The position numbers and the translations under genes are program-made. Below, piece by piece: positions 52,730 through 63,938 of a stretch of DNA of 64,000 nucleotides (within the stretch, counting starts at the first letter, position 1; each line of letters begins with the position of its first letter). The DNA is taken from contig CBDHDN010000078.1 in NCBI GenBank assembly GCA_965261585.1, positions 1 to 64,000 of the forward strand, written 5' to 3'. This stretch comes from CBDHDN01 sp965261585 (lineage in GTDB: Bacteria > Pseudomonadota > Alphaproteobacteria > UBA6615). The notes under the pieces are model-generated. The model ran no database searches, was not told where the DNA came from, and saw only the letters and a list, made by a program, of their open reading frames with translations.

Positions 52730-54606
52730 GTGTGCCGAGCATGACTGACAGCTTGGAGGTGAAAGTCTTCTATCCAGCCTGATGGTGGCGAAGGATTAGC
52801 GAAGCGCAAGGGCGTCGTCGCGAGGCGGGGTCTGAAGGAAGCGTGGAGCAAAACCGCGACCCGATGGACAAGAACCGGATATGAGGCCGACCCGGCCGGA
52901 CGAGCGGGCCTACAACCGCGAAGTCCATAACCATCAAGGGCCGGGGCGGTAGATTCGGCGGGTGTGCGGTGAAGGCGGTCAGTCTTACCTCGGGAGGTCT
53001 GCGCCGTGTCCGGAATCCCCGGACTGAGCGTGCCCGTAAGGGCCGTGATCGCGGCGCAGAAGTCAGCAGAGGGCATAGTAGTCGGCTTGCCGACGAAGGC
53101 CCGAACGACGGACAGGGTGAGTAGGTCGGCACGCTCATGCGGACCAAGCGGCAGAATATCCAGTTGGAACTGGCCTTGGAGCCGGAGGCGAAGGGTGAAG
53201 CCCGGAGCACCGGAGACCGAGGGACCGAAGTTCGCGTGGCGTGTGCCGACCCCGAAAGCCCGGCGGACGGGCGGAGACCATCCATGGAGGCGGTGGTCGA
53301 GCCCGGCAATCTGAGGAAGGCGCTGGCGCGTGTCCAGCGCAACAAGGGGGCGCCCGGCATCGACGGCATGACGGTCGTAGAGCTGGGTGCTCATCTGAAG
53401 GACCACTGGCCCGAGACCAAGGCCCGACTTCTCGACGGCACCTATGAACCGCAGCCGGTACGGCGCGTGGAGATACCGAAGGCATCGGGCGGCGTTCGCC
53501 TGCTCGGCGTGCCGACGGTGCTCGACCGCTTCATCCAGCAAGCGGTGATGCAGGTGTTGCAGGGAGACTGGGACGGAAGCTTCTCGGATGCGAGCTACGG
53601 GTTCCGGCCCGGACGCTCGGCCCATCAGGCGGTAACGCGCGCGCAGGACCACATCCGAGCGGGCTGCGCCATCGTGGTCGATCTCGATCTGGAGAAATTC
53701 TTCGACCGGGTGAACCACGACATCCTGATGGGGCTGGTGGCCAAGCGCGTGGCCGACAAACGTCTGCTCAAGCTCATCCGCGGTTTCCTGACCGCGGGGG
53801 TGATGGACGGTGGGCTAGTCGGCCCAACCACCGAGGGAACGCCGCAGGGCGGTCCGCTCTCGCCGCTGCTGTCGAATCTGATGCTGGACGTCCTGGACAA
53901 GGAACTGGAGAAGCGCGGCCACCGCTTCGTCCGCTACGCCGACGACTGCAACATCTATGTGCGGTCCAGGCGCGCTGGCGAGCGGGTCATGGCTAGCGTG
54001 AAACGCTTCCTTGCCCGGCGGCTGAAGCTGAAGGTGAACGCGGCAAAGAGCGGAGTGGACCGTCCGGCGGTGCGGGCCTTCCTGGGCTTCAGCTTCACGG
54101 GCGGGCGGTCGCCGAAGCGGCGCATCGCGCCGCAGGCGCTCGTCCGGTTCAAGGCGCGGGTCCGGAAGCTGACACGGCGTACCAAGAGTGTCAGTCTTGC
54201 CCGTCTCGTCGCGGAGTTGTCCCGCTACCTCATCGGGTGGCGGGGCTACTTCGGCTTCTGCGAGACCCCCTCGGTACTGCACCGCCTCGACGGGTGGGTC
54301 AGACGGCGGCTCCGCGCCTTCGTCTGGCGGCAGTGGAAGCGCGGGCGTACCCGCTTTGCGGCGCTGCGTCGCCTCGACATCAACCCGCACCTGTCGGCGA
54401 GGACCGCCGCCAGTGTCCGTGGGCCATGGCGAATCAGCAGCAGTCCCGCGCTTGTTTACGCGCTCCCCAACGCCTTCTTCGACCGGCTCGGCCTCGCGTC
54501 TCTCCGATGCAGTCCAGCCGCTTAAATCCGTCGAACCGCCGTGTACGGACCCGTATGCACGGTGGTGTGGGAGGGGTGGAGCCGCGAGGCTCCCCCCTAT
54601 CCCGAT
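52730..54606 (+). mobile_element. Group II intron, unrelated to the other three
   Basis: 1877 bp, starting GTGTGCC and ending CCCGAT; boundaries fixed by rejoining the CDF exons. Domain V-like hairpin GAACCGCCGTGTACGG...TATGCACGGTGGTG near 54533-54570, then a GC-rich domain VI. Contains its own RT gene. Confidence 0.92.
53137..54525 (+). CDS. ltrA: Group II intron reverse transcriptase/maturase (second type)
   Basis: 462 residues: GAPGIDGMTV, RVEIPKASGGVRLLGVPTVL, YGFRPGRSAHQAV, VDLDLEKFFDRVNHD, GTPQGGPLSPLLSNLML, active site RYADDCNIYV, and maturase region RYLIGWRGYFGFCETP. No HNH nuclease at the C-terminus. Clearly different from the other intron RTs. ATG 53137; GTG or later starts are possible. 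Confidence 0.93.
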   Translation: MRTKRQNIQLELALEPEAKGEARSTGDRGTEVRVACADPESPADGRRPSMEAVVEPGNLRKALARVQRNKGAPGIDGMTVVELGAHLKDHWPETKARLLDGTYEPQPVRRVEIPKASGGVRLLGVPTVLDRFIQQAVMQVLQGDWDGSFSDASYGFRPGRSAHQAVTRAQDHIRAGCAIVVDLDLEKFFDRVNHDILMGLVAKRVADKRLLKLIRGFLTAGVMDGGLVGPTTEGTPQGGPLSPLLSNLMLDVLDKELEKRGHRFVRYADDCNIYVRSRRAGERVMASVKRFLARRLKLKVNAAKSGVDRPAVRAFLGFSFTGGRSPKRRIAPQALVRFKARVRKLTRRTKSVSLARLVAELSRYLIGWRGYFGFCETPSVLHRLDGWVRRRLRAFVWRQWKRGRTRFAALRRLDINPHLSARTAASVRGPWRISSSPALVYALPNAFFDRLGLASLRCSPAA

Positions 54607-54909
54607 GTGGCGGCGCCGATCACCCACAGGCCGAAGGCGCCCATGGACAGGCCCTTGAGCAGCGCCGTCCCGGCGCGCGCGCAGGCCCATGGACAGCACG
54701 AACAGGGTGATGGCGTAGTTCGCCGAATCGCCCAGGAAGTCCAGCGCATCGGCCTGCAGGGAGACCGAGCCGGCGATCAGACCGGCAACCGCCTCGACGA
54801 CGAACATGGTGGCGTTGACGGCCAGCGCCAGCCACAGGACGCAGCGGTAGCGCGTGTCCGTCGTGGCCGCGCCGTCGGTGTCGTCCGGGCAATGGGTACA
54901 GCCGGCCAC

Positions 54910-55278
54910 TCAGGCCTCGTCGCCGCCGTCGGCCGGCTCGCCGACATGGGCGACCATGTCGGCAATGACGCAGCGGATGTGGTCGTCCGCCGCCGAATAG
55001 TGGATCTGCTTGCCGTGGCGCTCACCGCGCAGAACGCGGGCCGCGCGCAGCAGCCGCAGGTGATGGCTCACCAGCGACGGCGACAGACCGAGCCGGTCGG
55101 CGATATCGCCGACGCTGGTCGGCGTCTCGAGGCAGGTCAGGATGATGCGCAGGCGGCTGCCGTCGCCCATCAGGCGGAACATGTCGGCCAGCTCGGCCGC
55201 CTGATCTTCGCTCAGCCGGGGCAGGGCAGGGGAGGGTCGGTCTGGAGGTTCGTTAATGACATATGAACACCTGTTCAT
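54910..55278 (-). CDS. ArsR/SmtB-family metal sensor repressor
   Basis: A 122-residue winged-helix repressor. DNA-reading helix: VGDIADRLGLSPSLVSHHLR. The C-terminal alpha-5 metal site is exact for the SmtB/CzrA class: D-x-H-x10-H-x2-E in DDHIRCVIADMVAHVGE, which senses Zn or Co. The CDF exporter gene starts one base after it, so both formed one metal-resistance operon. The annotated ATG lies within the operator palindrome; a slightly later start is possible. Confidence 0.9.
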   Translation of the reverse strand: MNRCSYVINEPPDRPSPALPRLSEDQAAELADMFRLMGDGSRLRIILTCLETPTSVGDIADRLGLSPSLVSHHLRLLRAARVLRGERHGKQIHYSAADDHIRCVIADMVAHVGEPADGGDEA

Positions 55279-55281
55279 ATG
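55260..55281. promoter_or_regulatory. Metal-repressor operator palindrome
   Basis: CATATGAACA, two bases (CC), TGTTCATATG: a perfect 10-2-10 palindrome of the ArsR/SmtB operator type, overlapping the start of the repressor gene. It implies autoregulation, with release by metal. Confidence 0.85.
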
Positions 55282-55504
55282 ATACTGATATTGTCCTCCA
55301 ATAGCAAGCGTGTTCTCGCCGCTATCCCATTGGTGTCCGGTTTGAGGTCGAGGCGTACCACGCCATTGGACGCGCTCGCGTTTGCAGTCATCGATCGATA
55401 GCGGGGCTCGAAAGACGGAAGCGCGTCACCCCGGCTCAAGGCAGCTCAAGGATCGCCGCTTGCGCGTGCGTTTTGCCGAAGATCGCGGTTGTTACGCTGG
55501 CCTG

Positions 55505-56854
55505 CTAGGCACCCTCGTCCGAGCTGACCCGCCCTTGCCGGGCGGCGTCGCGCAGGTCGGAGACCGCGTTGGCGTGGGCGTCGAAGCCTTCGTAGCGGGC
55601 CAGGGTGCGGGCGTGCTCGGCGAGCGGGCCGTAGCCGGCCGCCGTGACGTAGCCGATCGACGTGCGTTTCAGGAAATCGTGCACGGAGAGCGGCGAGGCG
55701 ACACGCGCCGCCCCGGCCGTCGGGATCACCGCGTTGGGGCCGAGCACGAAGTTCGCGAGCGTGCCCGGGGTGTGCTCGCCGAGCAGGACCTCGCCGGCGT
55801 GCTCGATGCGGCCGAGCAGGGCGAACGGCTCGGCGGTCAGGATCTGCAGGTGCTCCGGCGCATAGTCGTTGACGAACGCGATCGCCGCGTCCGCGTCGGG
55901 CGCCAGGACGATGCCGCCGGACGCGCCGGCGAGCACCGTCGAGGCATAGTCGACGCGCTCGTTGCTCATGGCGCCCCAGTAGTCCGGCACGGCGGCGCGC
56001 GCCGCCCTCGCCACGGCCGGGCTGTCGGTGACCAGGAAGGCCGAGCTGTCGGGTCCGTGCTCGGCCTCGATGACCAGGTCGAGGGCGGCGAGGCGCGGGT
56101 TCGCGCTGCCATCGGCGAGGATGATTGCCTCGCTCGGTCCGGCCGGGACGCCGGGGTCGATGACGCCGGCCAGCACCCGCTTGGCCGCGGCGACCCAGGG
56201 GCTGCCGGGTCCGACGATCTTGGCAACCCTGGGCACGGTTTCGGTGCCGTAGGCGACGGCGGCGACGGCCTGGGCGCCGCCGCACTTGTAGACCTCGCGT
56301 ACGCCGAGGATGTCGGCGGCCAGAAGCGTCGCCGCGTCGACCGTGCCGTCGGCGCCCGGCGGCGTGACGAGAATAATACGCGGCACACCGGCGACGACCG
56401 CCGGGACCAGCGTCATCATGGCGACGCTGGGGAACGCGCCCTTGCCGCGCGGCACGTAGCAGGCGACGGACGGGATCGGCCGCGTCCGCTCGCCGGCGAA
56501 GGCGCCGGGGCGGATCTCCTTGAGCCACATCTCCTCGGGCATTTGCGCGGCGTGGAAGCGGCGGATGCCGTCGATCGCGTATTCGATGGCGGCGATGACC
56601 GCGGGCGCGAGGCCGGCCCGGGCGCGCGCGAACTCCGTGTCGCTGACGCGCAGGGCGCCCGGCGCGATCTGCGCATTGTCGAACTCGGCGGCGAAGTGGA
56701 CGAGCGCCGCGTCGCCGTCGGTACGGACGCGCGCAATGATCGGCTCGACCCCGGCGAGGTAGGGGCCGAGGTCGTCCTCGGCGCGGCTCAGCAGCGCGGC
56801 GCGTTCGGCAGCGGAGAGCTTGGCGAGCTCGTGCAGGGCGACGGGGCGTGGCAT
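55505..56854 (-). CDS. hisD: Histidinol dehydrogenase
   Basis: A 449-residue enzyme that oxidises histidinol to histidine in two NAD steps. Family segments: RTRPIPSVACYVPRGKGAFP, GPSEAIILADGSANP, EAEHGPDSSAFLVT, and the zinc-ligand region HTPGTLANFVLGPNAVIPT. ATG 56854 (MPRPVALHELAKLSA) is the family start. Uninterrupted; hisZ lies 48 kb away in the window. Confidence 0.95.
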   Translation of the reverse strand: MPRPVALHELAKLSAAERAALLSRAEDDLGPYLAGVEPIIARVRTDGDAALVHFAAEFDNAQIAPGALRVSDTEFARARAGLAPAVIAAIEYAIDGIRRFHAAQMPEEMWLKEIRPGAFAGERTRPIPSVACYVPRGKGAFPSVAMMTLVPAVVAGVPRIILVTPPGADGTVDAATLLAADILGVREVYKCGGAQAVAAVAYGTETVPRVAKIVGPGSPWVAAAKRVLAGVIDPGVPAGPSEAIILADGSANPRLAALDLVIEAEHGPDSSAFLVTDSPAVARAARAAVPDYWGAMSNERVDYASTVLAGASGGIVLAPDADAAIAFVNDYAPEHLQILTAEPFALLGRIEHAGEVLLGEHTPGTLANFVLGPNAVIPTAGAARVASPLSVHDFLKRTSIGYVTAAGYGPLAEHARTLARYEGFDAHANAVSDLRDAARQGRVSSDEGA

Positions 56855-56898
56855 GGCCGCGTAGGTAGCCCGCCCGGTTGCACCTGTCCAGGCTCGCG

Positions 56899-58733
56899 CT
56901 AGCCGCTGACCAGCCGGTGGACGTTGAGGCTGCTGCGCCGGCCGCGCAGAGTGTGCGGCCCGAGGAACGTGAGCGTCAGATCGTCCGGCGCACCGGCGGC
57001 GGTCGCCTCGCTGACCAGGACGACGCAGTCGTCGTCGGGGGCGATCTCCTTGGCCAGGCCCTGCAGACGTGACGGCGTGTTCACGGGGTCGCCGACGACG
57101 GTGTAGTTGACCCGGCTCTGCGAGCCGATGTTGCCGACGATCACCGGGCCGGTGTGCAGGCCGGTGTGCAGGCCGACGCGCATGGCGACGACATCGCCGC
57201 CGTCGGCGCGCTGCCGCCGCATCCCGTCGGCGACGGCCAGGCATATGGCGGCGGCGGCGCGCAGGGCGCGGGCGCGGTGGTCGGTCATCGGCTCCGGCGC
57301 GCCCCAAAACGCCATGATGCTGTCGCCGATGAACTTGTCGACGGTGCCGCCCTCGGCCTCGATACAGTGCGCGATCAGGTCGAAATGGTGGTTCAGCAGG
57401 CCGGCGACCTCCGCCGGCTGCTTGTCCTCGGCCAAAGCGCTGAAGCCACGGATATCGGTGAACATGATCGTCAGCTCGCGCTCCTCCGACGCGATGGCGC
57501 GGTCGCCATGGCTCATCAGATCGAGGACCAGCCGCTTCGGCACATAGCTTTCGAACCAGCGCATGGCGCCGATCAGCGCATTGAACGCGCGCGCCGCGTT
57601 GGCGAGCTCGCGGATGCGGCTGCCGGGCAGGGGCTTCGTGTTGGCGATGTCGAGCGTCGTCAGGCGCTCCGCCGTTGCCGCCAGCAGGCCGATGCGGCCG
57701 GCGACCCGGCGCCCCAACAGCTGCGCCAGCACAAGCGCGACAGCCAGGATCGCCAAACCGGTGCCGCCGGCGACCAGGATGCGGTCAACCTCCCGCCCCA
57801 ACTCGGCCCTGTCGAAACTGAGGCCCAGCTGCCAGGGGCGGTTCCCGAAGGCGTCGGACTCGCGCAACAACACGACGCTCACCCCGGCGATCCGGATGGA
57901 CGAGAACCGGTCCAGAAAGGCGTCGGGAATGCCGTCCGGCCGCGTTTCTTGGGCCTCCAAGAGCAGCAGCGCGGAATCGGCCGTCGCCGCGAGTGCCGGC
58001 AAGGGCGGCTCGTCGCCAGCGGCGCTGGGCGGGTCGTAGCCGACCAGGTCCGGGTGCGCCAATACGGCGGTGCCGTCGTAAAGGATGAAACGCCGTGAAG
58101 TCTTCGTCACGCCGCAGCGCATCGAGGAACGCGTTGACGTCCGTCAGCGCGACCAGCGCGCCGACGAGGCCAATGAACTCACCGCCGGCACCGCGGACCG
58201 GGACGACGACGTTGAGGCCGGCCGTACGCAGCGGCGGCACCCAGATCGGCTCGGCTCAGAACGGACCGGGGGCGGCCTGCGCGGTACGAAGACGGTCCCG
58301 CCTGAACTCGATCGGTGGCCCTGGGTTGGCTTGCAGTACACCGTCCGGCCGGCGCCCCATCACGACGGCCTGAGCCACCCCGGTCGATGAAGATCATCCC
58401 GGTCGCCTGCGGCCGGGCAGCCAGGGCGCCGCGGAAGGTCGCGATGATGGCGCCCCGGTTCGTCGGTTCCAGCCGGCCGCCGGCGATCATTTCGCCGATT
58501 TGGGTCGCTGCCGTCATGACCGGGTCCAGCTGGCCGCGAACACGGGTCTCCAGCAGCTGCATGCCCAGGTCGGTCTTGTCGAGCAGCAGGTCGAACGTGT
58601 TCTCGCGGGCGCTGCCGATCGCCACGTAGAGCACGCCGCCGGCAGCGAACGCGACCAGCAGAGAGACGGCACCGGCGAGCGCCGTCGCCAGGGACCAGCG
58701 CAGACGCGGCCGGATCTCGACGCGCTCACTCAT
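56899..58733 (-). pseudogene. Membrane adenylate/guanylate cyclase with extracytoplasmic sensor, decayed
   Basis: From ATG 58733: membrane segment (LATALAGAVSLLVAFAAGGVL), a Cache-like sensor region, a second membrane segment (ILVAGGTGLAILAVALVLAQ), HAMP-like stretch, then a class III cyclase domain (ELTIMFTDIRGFSALAED, DKFIGDSIMAFWGAPEP, VGLHTGPVIVGNIGS). One extra G near 58373, an in-frame TGA at about 58257 where Trp is expected (PF-stop-AEPIW), and one extra T near 58098 break it. The cyclase domain itself is intact. Confidence 0.85.
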
Positions 58734-58831
58734 GACCAGACCCACGTCGGTTGGTGGCCTATTCGGTCGCACCCTAGCATTTGCGCAAGTGGTCGGGCCG
58801 CTGCATTCTGGGCGGCACAGGGAGGGCAGCC

Positions 58832-59137
58832 ATGACGGAGCACCTCGTGCGCGGCAAGTTTCCGCGGCCGGTCTCAGCCACTGCGGTCGTGGCGGATTGG
58901 CGGGGCCGTGGCTATTCGTGCGGACCCTTCGTCGACCCGCCGGGCCGGGAGTGGAACGACTTCGTGCATGCCACGAACGAGCTGGTGACGGTCATGGAAG
59001 GCCGCTTGGCACTGACGATCGGCGACACCCAACTGATCGTCGAGCCGGGCGACAAGGTGTTCATTCCCAACGGTGCCAGGCACTCCGTGAAGAACGTACA
59101 CCACGACACGACGCGGTGGCTGTTCGGCTACGACTGA
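58832..59137 (+). CDS. Cupin-domain protein
   Basis: A 101-residue single-cupin protein from ATG 58832, preceded by GGGAGGG. Barrel motifs: NELVTVMEGRLALTIGDTQL and IVEPGDKVFIPNGARHSVKN, with the Glu and His of a metal site. Substrate unknown. It converges on the sugar transporter genes and might handle the same sugar. Confidence 0.8.
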   Translation: MTEHLVRGKFPRPVSATAVVADWRGRGYSCGPFVDPPGREWNDFVHATNELVTVMEGRLALTIGDTQLIVEPGDKVFIPNGARHSVKNVHHDTTRWLFGYD

Positions 59138-59154
59138 GTGGGTTGTTCCCGCCG

Positions 59155-60093
59155 TCAGGCCTGGACGCGCTGGCCGCGGCCGTAGATCAGCAGCATCGAG
59201 ATGATGACGACGCCGAAGATGATCTGGCGGCCGGCCTCGGGCATCTGCATGACCGACAGGATGCTCTGCAGGATCGTGATGAGGATGACGCCGGCGACCG
59301 TGCCGGCATAGCTGCCGCGACCGCCCAGGATGTTCGTGCCGCCGAGCACGACCGCGGCGATTGCCGGCAACAGGAACGGGTCGCCCATCGCCTGATACGC
59401 CTTGGTCGTGAAACCGGCCAGCATGATGCCGGCCAGCGCGCTCGCCGCGCCGGAGAAGGCGAAGCAGAAGATGATGACGCCGCGGGTATTGACGCCCGAC
59501 AGGTAAGTCGCGCTCTCGCGGTTGCCGATGGCGTAGATGTAGCGGCCCAGCGGCGTCATCTTCAGGATCAGCAAGACGATGACGCCGACCAGCAGCCAGA
59601 CGAACAGCGCATTGGGGATCGGCGCCAGCGTCCGGTTGACAGCCAGGAAGTGCATCAGGTCGGTGGCGTGGTCCTGCGGCGCGAAGCCGCCGGTGTAGAG
59701 CACCATGACGCCTTGTGCGACCACGTTGACGCCCAGGGTGAAGATCATCGAGGGAATGCGCAGATAGGCGACGCCGATACCGTTGAAGACGCCGAAGGCG
59801 AGGCCGGCGACCAGCCCGAACGGGATCGCCGCGGCCGGGTGCCACCAGCCCGCCGCGGCGGTCGACATCATGCCACCAACGGTGACGAGCCACGGGATCG
59901 ACAGATCGATGTGGCCCAGCAGGATGACCATCATGGCGCCGGAGGCGACAATTCCCAGGAACGTCGCGACCTGCAGCTGCTGCAGCAGATAGGTCGGCGA
60001 CAGGAAGCTCGACGAGAAGATGCTGGCCACCAGCAGCAGCACGACGATGAACCCGTAGGCGATCAGCACTGACTTGTCGACGGCCTTCAGCAT
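59155..60093 (-). CDS. Sugar ABC transporter permease (CUT2), second
   Basis: 312 residues from ATG 60093 (MLKAVDKSVLIAYGF). RbsC-like multi-spanning protein: VILLGHIDLSIPWLVTVGGM, AYLRIPSMIFTLGVNVVAQG, YAIGNRESATYLSGVNTRGV, VVLGGTNILGGRGSYAGT. Pairs with the first permease to form the channel. 8-bp gap from the upstream gene. Confidence 0.9.
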   Translation of the reverse strand: MLKAVDKSVLIAYGFIVVLLLVASIFSSSFLSPTYLLQQLQVATFLGIVASGAMMVILLGHIDLSIPWLVTVGGMMSTAAAGWWHPAAAIPFGLVAGLAFGVFNGIGVAYLRIPSMIFTLGVNVVAQGVMVLYTGGFAPQDHATDLMHFLAVNRTLAPIPNALFVWLLVGVIVLLILKMTPLGRYIYAIGNRESATYLSGVNTRGVIIFCFAFSGAASALAGIMLAGFTTKAYQAMGDPFLLPAIAAVVLGGTNILGGRGSYAGTVAGVILITILQSILSVMQMPEAGRQIIFGVVIISMLLIYGRGQRVQA

Positions 60094-60101
60094 CGTTCCG
60101 C

Positions 60102-61081
60102 CTATCCGCCGAACAATTCGAGCCGGTTGCGCACCTGCAGCACGCGGAACGCACCGAGGCTGACCGCCGAGAGCAGCACGACGCCCTGGAACAGCGGCTG
60201 CCACAAAGGCGGCAGGTCGAAGACGAACAACAAATCGCCGATCGTTGCCAGGATGAATGCGCCGAAGACCGAGCCGACGGCGCCGCCGGCGCCGCCGAAC
60301 AGCGAGGTGCCGCCGATGACGACGGCGGCGGCGATCGAGTTCAGGGTGCGCAGGCCGCCGGCCGGCGCGCTCGCCTCGCCCGAGAACGTGATGAAGGTCA
60401 GCATCAGGCCGGAGATCGCCGCCAGCAGGCCGGCCAGCGTGTAGGCGGCCAGCTTCGAGCGGTTGATCCGCACGCCCGACAGATAGGCCGCGCCCTCGGC
60501 CGAGCCGGCGGCACAGCAGCCGCGGCCAAGGGTCGAGCGGCGGAACGGCAGCCAGATCAGGACGACGACCGCGAACAGCAGGACAAGCGACGTCGGCACG
60601 ACGCCGAACACGGTCTCGGTCATGAAAAAGGCGAGATCCTCGTGCACGTCGCCGCCCGGGATCGGCCGGATCAACAGGGCGATGCCGAAATAGATCGCAC
60701 CGGTGGCCAGGGTCACGATGATCGGCTGCAGCCGGCCGTAGACGATGATGCAGCCGTTCATGAATCCGGCCAGCGCGCCGGCGCCGAGGACACCAATAAT
60801 GCCCAGCGCGACCTGCAACGGGTTGCCGATGACGATCGTCGAGGCGATGACATTCGTCAGCACCATGATCATGCCGATCGACAAATCGAGGCCTCCGGTC
60901 AGCACCGGGATCGTTTGGGCCATGCCGGTCAGTGCCGCCAGCACTGCCTTGTTCGCCGCTGTGTTGACGACGGGAACGGTCAGGCCGGCCGAGTGAAAGC
61001 CGATGAACACGCTGAACATGATGATGAACACGACGAACGCGACGAGCGCGCCATAGTTCTGGCTCAGCCACAGCCGTGGGT

Positions 61082-61085
<4 letters not shown>
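60102..61085 (-). CDS. Sugar ABC transporter permease (CUT2), first
   Basis: 327 residues from ATG 61085, overlapping the ATPase stop (ATGA). RbsC-like: VLTGGLDLSIGMIMVLTNVI, AGFMNGCIIVYGRLQPIIVT, AYLSGVRINRSKLAAYTLAG, VVIGGTSLFGGAGGAVGSVF. Eight or more membrane segments are seen. Confidence 0.9.
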
Positions 61086-62629
<1,544 letters not shown>

Positions 62630-62699
62630 GAAACCCTCTCGTTCCGGCGCGGGAGCTTGGCGGGTGCCGCAGGCCTGCGGCACCCGCCACCACGGATTT

Positions 62700-63938
62700 C
62701 TACTGATCCGCTTCCGATTTGGCCATGATCTCAACCGCCTTGACGTTCACGCCGCACGGCGGGAACTCGTTCGGCGTGAAAAGTTATCAGTGAGATCAGG
62801 GAAGAAGTTCTCGCCGGCGACGAAGTCCGGATGCTCGACGACCGGGATCGGCACCGACACGTATTGCGGCAGGACGTCGCCCTGCAGCGCATGGATCGCC
62901 GCCTTCAACGAGATCGCGACGAGACCCGGCGACTGGCCGGCCGACGAACAAACGAGCCCGTCCGCGGCGTGCTGGGCGCACAGCTTGCGGAAGCCGTTTT
63001 TCGGCCTCACCGGCCACCGGCACAAACGGATGGCCGGCGTCGATAAACGCGCGCACCGCGCCGGTCGAGCCGCCCTGGACGAACATGCCGGCGAAGCGCC
63101 CATGCACGGCCAATGCGTCGGCCGTCACCTTCTGCGCCGTGCCGTCGTCCCAATTGCCGACGACCTCGATGATCTCGAAATCGTTGCCCGACGCTTCGAC
63201 GATCTCGCGGAAGCCGAGGTGCCGGTCGCGGTCGACGGAGTTGCCCTGCAGGCCGCGCACTTCAAGGATCTTGCCGCTGTTGCCCACGTTCTTGGTGATC
63301 CAGCGGCCCATGATCCGGCCGATCTCGAGCTGGTCCTCGTTGACCTGGAGCACGTCTTCGGTGTCCAGCACGTTGTCGAACGGGATGAGCACGACACCGG
63401 CCCGGTTGGCGCGCCGGATGACCGGACCGAAGGCGGTCGGGTTGACGGCGATCGTCAGGATAGCGTCGAAGCCGGAGTTGATGAAGTTGTCGATGGCCGC
63501 GACCTGGTCCGACACGTCGGTGCCGGTCGAGACGATCTTCAACTCCTCGAGGAACGGCGCCACCTCAGGCTGCTCGGAGTAGGCCTTCAGCGTCTTGATC
63601 ATCTGAATGCGCCAGGTGTTGCCGACGAAGCCGTTCGCCAGGGCGATGCGATAGGGCGGCTCCTTCCTCGCGAACTGGAAGAACTTCGTGCTGTCCGAGA
63701 AGGCCGCGAAGCACTGCGGCAGCGCCGGCGGGCCGGAGACGATCTCCGGGCCGGCCGCAAGCGACGGCGTAGCCAGCGCTACGGCCGAGATCGCCGCGGC
63801 GGCCGCTGCACCCAAGATGGTTCTAACTAGTGCACTGACTCAGTCAGAGTCGTCACAGTGGAAACCTGATTCTGAATACAAAACAACGGGTTGCTCCAGC
63901 GCACGGTGAATCATTTGTCTGGATCGGTGCACTAGCAT
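62700..63938 (-). pseudogene. Sugar-binding protein of the ABC transporter, disrupted
   Basis: The original start is ATG 63938, then CTA, where a 103-bp MITE is inserted; the signal peptide follows (LVRTILGAAAAAAISAVALA, TPSLAAG). The mature part is RbsB-like: IALANGFVGNTWRIQMIKTL, NFINSGFDAILTIAVNPTAF, VRGLQGNSVDRDRHLGFREI. One extra A near 63000 and one missing base near 62780 further break the frame, but the true C-terminus (FTPNEFPPCGVNVKAVEIMA) is still readable to 62700. Without this protein the transporter should not import. 377 residues if repaired. Confidence 0.88.
63830..63932. mobile_element. 103-bp MITE related to IS630c
   Basis: Ends GTGCACTGACTCAGTCAG (left) and GTGCACCGATCCAGACA (right, reversed), flanked by TA at 63828-63829 and 63933-63934. 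The last 27 bp (GTGAATCATTTGTCTGG and on) closely follow the right end of the IS630c copies. No coding capacity: a non-autonomous element likely mobilised by the IS630c transposase. Confidence 0.9.

Larger units (their letters stand above)
52405..54909 (-). pseudogene. CDF-family metal exporter split by a group II intron
   Basis: N-terminal exon 54909-54607 (YRCVLWLALAVNATMFVVEA, VSLQADALDFLGDSANYAIT) and C-terminal exon 52729-52405 (ALALVANVGVAAMLFRFRAG, NMRSVWLCSRNDEISNVAVI) join within an ACC codon. CDF antiporters export Zn, Co or Cd. Metal-site acidic residues are in DALDFLGD. The intron lies antisense and cannot be spliced from this mRNA. A further shift near 54680 (one GC lost from a GC run) also breaks the frame. 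Follows the ArsR-type gene directly. Confidence 0.88.

Noticed and set aside
31488..58259. TGA read as Trp (seen at 31488 in IS3 orfA and near 58257 in the cyclase)
   Set aside because: purA, istB and other intact genes end with TGA, and both Trp-to-TGA cases are in genes with other lesions. Simple G-to-A mutations explain them.
60094..61071. Upstream extension of the second permease frame to 61071
   Set aside because: The extra part is a shifted shadow of the first permease; the family start is ATG 60093.
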